Assembly: GCA_002718935.1 (NCBI GenBank)
Contig: PBFV01000076.1
Coordinates: forward strand, 17,367-22,590
DNA: 5,224 nt
Reading direction: 5' to 3'
Source of the DNA: Verrucomicrobiales bacterium
GTDB taxonomy: Bacteria > Verrucomicrobiota > Verrucomicrobiia > Limisphaerales > UBA1100
Position numbers and translations under genes: made by a program. Within the stretch, counting starts at the first letter, position 1; every line of letters starts with the position of its first letter. The notes under the pieces are model-generated. The model searched no databases, was not told where the DNA came from, and saw only the letters and a program-made list of their open reading frames with translations. This document shows positions 1 to 5,224 of the stretch, one piece after another.

Positions 1-2273
1 GTGGCAATCACGAAGGTGCCGGCGCTAGTGTCATCGCCGTCCTCCTTCTCCGCCTCCATGAACGGCGTAAGGTAGGCCACGGCTTTCTTCATCACGCGAG
101 CGCTCTTGACTACTTGCGGCAGAAACATTTTGCCCGCGCCAAACAATTCGCCGACTACTTTCATGCCGTCCATTAACGGCCCCTCGATCACCTCCAGCGG
201 TCGTGCGGCCGCCGCGCGGGCTTCCTCGGTGTCTTCCTCAATAAACTCCGTGATGCCGTTTACCAACGCGTGGCTCAGGCGCGATGCCACGTTTTCCTCG
301 CGCCATTTTTGATCAGCCGCAGACTTCTCTTTTTTGACGCCCTTGAACTGCTCGGCGTAATCGATCAACCGATCGGTCGCATCGGGCCGGCGATTTAGCA
401 GCACGTCCTCCACGTACTCGAGCAGTTCCTTGTCGATCTGCTCGTACACCTCAAGCATCCCGGCATTGACGATGCCCATGTCCAGCCCGGCCTCCACGGC
501 GTGATAGAGAAACGCCGAGTGCATCGCCTCGCGCACCACATTGTTGCCACGAAAGGAAAACGAAATGTTGCTCACGCCGCCGCTTGTGCGCGCGCCGGGG
601 CAACGCTTCTTCACCTGCCGCACGGCCTCGATAAAATTGACCGCGTAATCGTCATGCTCCTCCATGCCGGTAGCGACGGTGAGGATGTTGAGATCAAAAA
701 TGATGTCTTCCGGTGGAAAATCCAGTTGCCTCGTCAGCAGTGTGTAAGCGCGCTCGGCGATGGCCACCTTGTCCTCAATCGTCGCCGCCTGGCCTTTTTC
801 GTCAAAAGCCATGACCACGGCCGCCGCCCCATAGCGCCGGCACAAAGCCGCCTGCCGCAGGAACTCCTCCTCGCCGCCCTTAAGGCTGATGGAGTTGACG
901 ATGCCCTTGCCTTGCAGGCACTTGAGGCCCTCCTCCAGCACGCTCCACTTGGAGCTATCGACCATGATCGGCACACGCGAGATGTCCGGATCGGACGCGA
1001 GCAGGTTTAAAAATTTGCGCATGCACGCCTCGGCATCGAGCAGGCCTTCGTCGAAACAAATGTCTATGACGTTGGCGCCATTCTCCACCTGTTGCCGCGC
1101 CAGCGCGAGTGCAGCCTCAAAGTCACCCTCCTTGATGAGCTTCTTAAACTTCGGAGAACCCATCACGTTTGTACGCTCTCCCACCATCGCCAGTTGGCCC
1201 GTGCGATCGCCGATCGTTTGTGGCTCCAAACCACTCAAGCGTAGCGAGCCGGACAATGATGCCGGCACGCGCGGCTTCACGTCGACCAGCGTCTCGATAA
1301 TGGCCTGCAAATGTGACGGCGTCGTACCGCAACAGCCACCAGCCACATTGAGCAACTCTTGATTGGCTAAATCGCGCAAAGCCGCCGCGGTGTCTACAGG
1401 CCGTTCGTCGTAACCCGTTTCCGCCAATGGATTGGGAAGGCCGGCGTTTGGGTAGCAGTGCACAAACGTATCCGCAATGCGCGAGAGCTCGCGGATGTAC
1501 GGCGCCATTTCCTTGGCGCCGAGTGCGCAGTTGATGCCCACGGTGAAGGGCTTCGCGTGCGCGATGGAATTCCAAAACGCCTCGGTTGTCTGCCCCGAGA
1601 GTGTGCGGCCGGAGGCATCGGTAATCGTCACCGACACCATCACCGGCAAGCGCTCGCCGCGCCCAAGAAACACTTCCTCAATCGCAAACAAAGCCGCCTT
1701 GAGGTTGAGTGTATCGAAAGTCGTTTCCGGCAACAGGATGTCCACGCCGCCTTCAATCAACGCCTCCGTTTGCTCACGGTACACTGCCACGAGATCGTCA
1801 AACGTCACCGCGCGAAAACCGGGATCATTTACATCCGGCGAAATCGAAGCCGTACGATTGGTCGGCCCAATCGCTCCCGCCACGTAACAGCGCCTTGAGG
1901 CGTCCTTGGCCATCACCGACTCCACGGCTTCGCGGGCCAGCTTGGCCGAGGCGACGTTCAGCTCCCGCGCGATGTCTTCCATCGCGTAATCCGCCATGCC
2001 GATGCGCGTGGCGCTGAAGGTGTTCGTCTCAATGATGTCACACCCCGCCTCCAAAAACTGCGTATGAATCCCGCGGATGATGTCCGGCCGCGTCAGCGAA
2101 AGCAGATCGTTGTTCCCCTTCAGGTCACCGGAATGATCGGCAAACCGCTCCCCGCGAAAATCGTCCTCCGCCAACTCATGCCGCTGCACCATCGTGCCCA
2201 TCGCGCCATCCAAAAACAGGATGCGCTCCGCCAACTGCTCCCGCAGCTCCCCAAATGTGGGCGATTCATTCAT
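1..2273 (-). CDS. metH: Cobalamin-dependent methionine synthase (5-methyltetrahydrofolate-homocysteine methyltransferase), N-terminal 757 residues, C-terminus off the window
   Basis: This cytoplasmic enzyme moves a methyl group from 5-methyltetrahydrofolate through cob(I)alamin to homocysteine, giving methionine and tetrahydrofolate. Seen here: LDGAMGTM at residues 21-28; the zinc ligands of the homocysteine domain, Cys249 in GINCALG and Cys314-Cys315 in GGCCGTTP (E. coli has 247, 310 and 311); the folate barrel from about 360, with VGERTN at 364-369, VDSSKW at 438-443, VNSIS at 459-463 and SNISF near 568-572; and the cobalamin cap at about 650-745, with [14 protein letters not shown] from 716. 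The frame is unbroken. The cobalamin-binding DxHxxG motif and the activation domain (residues beyond about 745 of a usual ~1230) are outside the window. The ATG at 2273 puts LDGAMGTM where E. coli has it; no upstream in-frame ATG was seen, nor a good ribosome binding site. One oddity is Cys406 in DICFDEG, where E. coli-type enzymes have Asn. The family call is very sure. Confidence 0.97.
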   Translation of the reverse strand, partial: MNESPTFGELREQLAERILFLDGAMGTMVQRHELAEDDFRGERFADHSGDLKGNNDLLSLTRPDIIRGIHTQFLEAGCDIIETNTFSATRIGMADYAMEDIARELNVASAKLAREAVESVMAKDASRRCYVAGAIGPTNRTASISPDVNDPGFRAVTFDDLVAVYREQTEALIEGGVDILLPETTFDTLNLKAALFAIEEVFLGRGERLPVMVSVTITDASGRTLSGQTTEAFWNSIAHAKPFTVGINCALGAKEMAPYIRELSRIADTFVHCYPNAGLPNPLAETGYDERPVDTAAALRDLANQELLNVAGGCCGTTPSHLQAIIETLVDVKPRVPASLSGSLRLSGLEPQTIGDRTGQLAMVGERTNVMGSPKFKKLIKEGDFEAALALARQQVENGANVIDICFDEGLLDAEACMRKFLNLLASDPDISRVPIMVDSSKWSVLEEGLKCLQGKGIVNSISLKGGEEEFLRQAALCRRYGAAAVVMAFDEKGQAATIEDKVAIAERAYTLLTRQLDFPPEDIIFDLNILTVATGMEEHDDYAVNFIEAVRQVKKRCPGARTSGGVSNISFSFRGNNVVREAMHSAFLYHAVEAGLDMGIVNAGMLEVYEQIDKELLEYVEDVLLNRRPDATDRLIDYAEQFKGVKKEKSAADQKWREENVASRLSHALVNGITEFIEEDTEEARAAAARPLEVIEGPLMDGMKVVGELFGAGKMFLPQVVKSARVMKKAVAYLTPFMEAEKEDGDDTSAGTFVIA

Positions 2274-2352
2274 CGGGCCAAATGCTACGCCACCCTGCCA
2301 ACCCGTCAATTTTAAAATCAATATATCCGGATTTGTTGATATGTTTATCATT

Positions 2353-2373
2353 GATGGCATCGATTTTGCCATC
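2353..2373. repeat. Perfect inverted repeat GATGGCA-N7-TGCCATC
   Basis: GATGGCA at 2353-2359 and its exact reverse complement TGCCATC at 2367-2373 flank a 7-base spacer, TCGATTT. The left arm and spacer also overlap a small ATCGAT palindrome (2359-2364). A run of five T follows shortly after the right arm (2377-2381). It could be a protein-binding dyad (operator) for one or both divergent genes, or an RNA hairpin in the leader of the plus-strand gene. The stem is short for an intrinsic terminator, and one placed ahead of the gene would be odd. If translation starts at 2341 the repeat falls inside the coding sequence. Confidence 0.5.
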
Positions 2374-2386
2374 GAGTTTTTCAATT

Positions 2387-2398
2387 TTGGCCTGCCAA
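2387..2398. repeat. Short dyad TTGGC-CT-GCCAA just upstream of the plus-strand gene
   Basis: Two perfect 5-base arms are separated by two bases, a little downstream of the larger inverted repeat and about 23 bases before the ATG at 2422. Its size is typical of a small operator half-site pair, but a 5+5 dyad can easily occur by chance. No regulator gene is visible to support an operator role. Confidence 0.25.
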
Positions 2399-2421
2399 TG
2401 GATCCGTGCAATAGTTCGACC

Positions 2422-5224
2422 ATGAATGGCACCGTTCTTTCGGCTGTGTTAGGGTTGTCGGCAATTGGGGATTTTATTGTGAGCTGGGGTTGCCCGATCT
2501 TGATCGTGATGCTCGTGCTGGTGCCGAATATCATCCTCTTTGGACGAATTGCCGGGCTTAAGCGCCGGTTGGATTTTCAGGCAATGCGCACCGAGCAACT
2601 TGAGCGACAAATGGCCGCAGGCGTGCCGCCGGTCGCCGAGTTGGCCACTCCCGAAGAAGAAAAACCGCCGGTACTGACAGCCCCGGCTCCCGCTGATCCG
2701 GAACCGTCACCAAACTCCAACCCTTCGCCCGAGCCGCCGCCTATTGAAAAAACTGAGCTACCACCTTTGATCACGCCTGAGGAGGCGGAACCACAACCCG
2801 ACCCCGTTGAACTGCCGGAACTCGCTCCAGCCGCCCAAGCACACTCCGCTCCCCCCAGCGCGCAATCGCCAGCAACACAACCGGCCCCACCCGAGCCCGC
2901 CAACGCAGCATCTCCGGCCTCCCTTGAAGAGCGCCTCGGCAAAGTGTGGCTGGTGCGCGTGGGTGTGGTGCTGGTGCTCACCGGTCTCGCCTACCTTGCG
3001 AACATGGGCTACGTGGGGCTGCGCGACAGTGCTGATTACCAGCATCTCATACCGTACCTCAACGCTGCCCTGCTCTACCTCGTCAGCTTCGGCATGCTCG
3101 GTGGCGGATTATTTTTGCACAAGCGATTTGAAAATTTGAAAAACTTTGGTGAGGTGTTAACCGGCGGCGGTATGGCGGCCGTATACTTTTCCACGTACGC
3201 GTTGCACTTTGTGGACGCGCCGGTTTTAGGGCTGGTCAACAGCCCGGTAGCTGCGGGAGCCATGCTGGCAGTTTGGGCGGTATTTATCATTGTGCTGGCC
3301 ACGCGCCGGCAATCCGAGTTGATGGCGATGTTTGCCGTGGCCGGCGCCTACTACGCCTCGTACGTGCCGCTCATTCATAATCCTGAGGCGGGCAACGTCA
3401 CCTTCACATTTGCCTCCAACATCGCGCTGGGCATCGCGGCCGTGTACTTCGTGCTGCGCAACCGTTGGGCTAACTTGTCCTTTCTGGCGCTCATCACCTC
3501 GTACGCCGGCTTTGCCTATTGGCGTTTCCAGCATGCCGTAGGCGGCTCCATGGAATTCTGGCAGGACGCGATGTTCCTGATCATTTACTGGCTCATCTTT
3601 ACGGCGGCCGGCTTCCTGTCACGCAATGAGCAACTCACTCCCGCCAAGCGCAGTGCCTTTGTAAACCTAAACAACGGCGCCTGTTTCGCGCTCATCACCA
3701 TAACGCTGCTGCAGGTGCCCGAATTGCGCAGCAGCTACTGGGTGCTGCCTCTGGGCTTCGGCGGATTGATGTTCGGCCTGTACATTATGGCCCGGCGTGG
3801 GTTGGCGGAGGAAAAATTGCTCGGTGAAATCCTCCTCGCCAAGGCGGCCACGCTTTTCACTTTGGCGATCATGACCCTTGAGCCGGCGGACCAGTTACGC
3901 GCCCTGTTACTGGGCGCTGAGGCCATCACCATTCTGTTCTTTGGCCTGCGTACGAACAACGCCCTGTTGCGCCGGGCCTCGGCAGTGATCGCCGTGGTGG
4001 GCGCGATTTTTGTCGGCTTCGACATCCTTCAAACCGTCTCACAACTCAAAGGCGGCTACGACGCACCCACGCTGCGGCTCGGCCTGTTCTTTGGCGGGCT
4101 CATGCTGGCCGCTGCCGGGGTGGCGAAATACTGCCACCGCGAAAACGCCGTGCCGGCCCTGCAGGAATTTTTCACCGGCCTCGGCATGCTCTCCATTTTG
4201 GCGACCTGCACCGCTACCCTAATGGAAGATTATCGGCCCGTGGGTACCCTCCTGCTGGCGGTCCTCGGGCTGGCGACCCTGGCGGTCTCGCGCTTCACCG
4301 GCATCCGCACCTTGTGGATCGCCGGCGAAATTCACCTGGCCATAGGCATCCTCGTTTGGCTGCCAAACGCCTTTTCCCCAACCGGCGGCCTCCCGGCATG
4401 GCAACCATGGAGTCTGCTGGGGGTTGTGCTCGGCGCTCAGCTCTGGCGGCACCGCACCCATCAATCCACCGCGCCGGCCACCTTCGAACACGTGGCGGCT
4501 TTCTTCGGCAATATTTTGGGAGCCCTTGCCTTGGGTCTGGTGTTGCTCGCCATTTCGTTGCGACTGGTGAACTTCGATCTGACGGACTTTAGCGTGCCCC
4601 TCACGGCCATGGGCTTGGCGATCACGGCGTACGCCTTTGCCACGCGTGATTTCACCACCGCCATGCTGGGCTTGGCCGGCATCCTCGGTGCCCCTCTGTA
4701 TTTCGTTGCCCAAATCATTCTCACCGGAAACGTGTTTGCCTGGCCCTATGCGCTCGTGCCAATTCTCACAGCCTTTGCCTACGGCGGGGCAATGGATCGG
4801 ATGCGCGAAACTGTCGCTGCACGCTTCGGCGCAACTGCTAAAACACAGTTCACCCTCGGGGCCGTTACCCAATCCATCGCCACCCTCTGCGGGCTGGCCG
4901 CCTGTCTCCATTACCTGCCCAGCAACGAACTCATGTGGGTGTTGCCGCTGATCGGGGTAGTGCTCAGCATCGCGAGTCTGGGCTTCAACCTCACGCCTGG
5001 CCTTATCGCCGCGCAGATCTTCATCCTCTTTGCTGGCGCGCTCATGCCACTCAAGCTGATGGGCGATGCCCCGAGCGCCATGCTGATGTTTGTGCCATTG
5101 ATTGTTATCCTCGGCATGTCACATTTTCTCCTGCATTCCGCCAGCCTCGTGCAGGCCGAGAAACATCCGCTCAAGACGCTGGCCAAATTTGGCACCCAAT
5201 CCTACTTTTATTTTGGCTGGGCGC
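2422..5224 (+). CDS. Large polytopic membrane protein of the DUF2339 family, C-terminus off the window
   Basis: An inner-membrane protein with no established function. Read from 2422 it has a hydrophobic helix at about residues 18-41, a basic/charged amphipathic stretch at 42-66, a Pro/Glu-rich linker at 67-167, then [14 protein letters not shown] at 168-181, which opens a long series of roughly 22-27 hydrophobic segments up to the edge (about residue 934). One N-terminal helix, a coiled or charged stretch, a low-complexity linker and then a conserved GxxWLxRxG-like entry into many helices is the usual DUF2339 layout. I saw no catalytic motif or nucleotide-binding site. The frame stays open upstream, so the start is uncertain: in-frame ATGs lie at 2341, 2398 and 2422, and a GTG at 2479 has GGGG 8 bases before it. 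Only 2341 (GGA nine bases upstream) and 2479 have any Shine-Dalgarno-like bases. I chose 2422 because family members have few residues before the first helix and it keeps the AT-rich dyad region non-coding. Family call fairly sure, start unsure. Confidence 0.85.
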   Translation, partial: MNGTVLSAVLGLSAIGDFIVSWGCPILIVMLVLVPNIILFGRIAGLKRRLDFQAMRTEQLERQMAAGVPPVAELATPEEEKPPVLTAPAPADPEPSPNSNPSPEPPPIEKTELPPLITPEEAEPQPDPVELPELAPAAQAHSAPPSAQSPATQPAPPEPANAASPASLEERLGKVWLVRVGVVLVLTGLAYLANMGYVGLRDSADYQHLIPYLNAALLYLVSFGMLGGGLFLHKRFENLKNFGEVLTGGGMAAVYFSTYALHFVDAPVLGLVNSPVAAGAMLAVWAVFIIVLATRRQSELMAMFAVAGAYYASYVPLIHNPEAGNVTFTFASNIALGIAAVYFVLRNRWANLSFLALITSYAGFAYWRFQHAVGGSMEFWQDAMFLIIYWLIFTAAGFLSRNEQLTPAKRSAFVNLNNGACFALITITLLQVPELRSSYWVLPLGFGGLMFGLYIMARRGLAEEKLLGEILLAKAATLFTLAIMTLEPADQLRALLLGAEAITILFFGLRTNNALLRRASAVIAVVGAIFVGFDILQTVSQLKGGYDAPTLRLGLFFGGLMLAAAGVAKYCHRENAVPALQEFFTGLGMLSILATCTATLMEDYRPVGTLLLAVLGLATLAVSRFTGIRTLWIAGEIHLAIGILVWLPNAFSPTGGLPAWQPWSLLGVVLGAQLWRHRTHQSTAPATFEHVAAFFGNILGALALGLVLLAISLRLVNFDLTDFSVPLTAMGLAITAYAFATRDFTTAMLGLAGILGAPLYFVAQIILTGNVFAWPYALVPILTAFAYGGAMDRMRETVAARFGATAKTQFTLGAVTQSIATLCGLAACLHYLPSNELMWVLPLIGVVLSIASLGFNLTPGLIAAQIFILFAGALMPLKLMGDAPSAMLMFVPLIVILGMSHFLLHSASLVQAEKHPLKTLAKFGTQSYFYFGWA
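2620..2922 (+). other. Proline/glutamate-rich low-complexity linker inside the DUF2339-type protein
   Basis: Residues 67-167 (counting from the ATG at 2422) hold about 31 prolines in 101 residues, with about 14 Glu and 2 Asp against only two Lys. It therefore looks acidic, extended and disordered. It separates the single N-terminal membrane helix from the main helical bundle. By sequence it could span a distance in the periplasm or cytoplasm or carry binding motifs; nothing shows which. Linkers of variable length at this place are common in the family, so this is probably not a domain of its own. Confidence 0.75.

Larger units (their letters stand above)
2274..2421. promoter_or_regulatory. 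Shared upstream region between divergent metH and the DUF2339-type gene
   Basis: Both genes read away from this stretch, so it must carry the promoters of both unless metH lies in a larger arrangement not visible here. Its core, about 2311-2389, is clearly AT-rich compared with the coding DNA on either side. I found no convincing -35/-10 pair on either strand; TATATT and TTTTAAAAT-like stretches around 2311-2326 on the minus strand are only weak -10 candidates for metH. No cobalamin, SAM or SAH riboswitch could be recognised in the short metH leader. The part from 2341 onward may instead be coding if the membrane protein starts at the earliest ATG. Confidence 0.55.

Noticed and set aside
501..1010. 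A 169-codon open frame on the plus strand, and others at 889-1362 and 1458-1898
   Set aside because: All are antisense to metH, whose minus-strand frame is unbroken and carries every expected motif. These products have no coherent domain features.
2267..2269. Second ATG four bases after the metH start
   Set aside because: It is out of frame with MetH; only the ATG at 2273 reads into LDGAMGTM.
2274..2340. Possible methionine- or B12-related riboswitch ahead of metH
   Set aside because: The leader is short, and I found no SAM, SAH or cobalamin riboswitch core or B12-box-like motif in it.
2353..2381. Possible intrinsic terminator (inverted repeat followed by TTTTT)
   Set aside because: The stem is only 7 bp with a 7-base loop, the T run starts three bases after the stem, and no gene ends here; both flanking genes start from this region.
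2577..2981. Minus-strand open frame with a Gly/Ser-rich product
   Set aside because: It is the antisense image of the proline-rich linker (CCN codons read as GGN on the other strand), so its low-complexity composition is an artefact.
4219..4911. A 230-codon open frame on the minus strand
   Set aside because: It lies wholly antisense to the DUF2339-type gene. Its product is rich in Gly, Glu, Arg and Gln with no recognisable domain, as expected for the complement of GC-rich codons for hydrophobic residues. The plus-strand frame is continuous and matches a known family.

Overview
This window holds two divergently transcribed protein genes, both cut by the window edges, separated by a short AT-rich intergenic stretch. 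On the minus strand is the N-terminal part (757 complete codons) of a cobalamin-dependent methionine synthase, MetH. On the plus strand is most of a very large multi-spanning membrane protein of the DUF2339 type (at least about 934 residues, still open at the window end). There are no RNA genes, insertion sequences, CRISPR arrays or terminators that I can support.

Layout: 1-2273 (minus) metH, starting at 2273 and reading out of the left edge. It covers the homocysteine-binding barrel, the folate-binding barrel and the helical cap of the cobalamin module. The cobalamin-binding Rossmann domain and the reactivation domain would lie beyond the edge. 2274 to about 2421 is the shared upstream region, with an AT-rich core and a perfect 7+7 bp inverted repeat. 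From about 2422 (alternative starts 2341, 2398 and 2479) to 5224 (plus) runs the DUF2339-type protein: one N-terminal membrane helix, a short charged helix, a proline/glutamate-rich linker of about 100 residues, then about two dozen hydrophobic segments.

Organism: the DNA is moderately GC-rich and neither gene has a clear Shine-Dalgarno sequence. The MetH is close in motif spacing to the long E. coli-type enzyme. A Gram-negative bacterium is likely. A member of the Verrucomicrobiota/PVC group is my guess from the overall feel of the proteins and the weak ribosome binding sites, but nothing here proves it.

The two genes need not be functionally linked. MetH is a housekeeping enzyme of methionine and one-carbon metabolism, while the DUF2339 family has no established function that I can name. 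They share only their upstream region. I looked for an undescribed system and found none; the least explained items are the membrane protein itself and the dyad between the two start codons.
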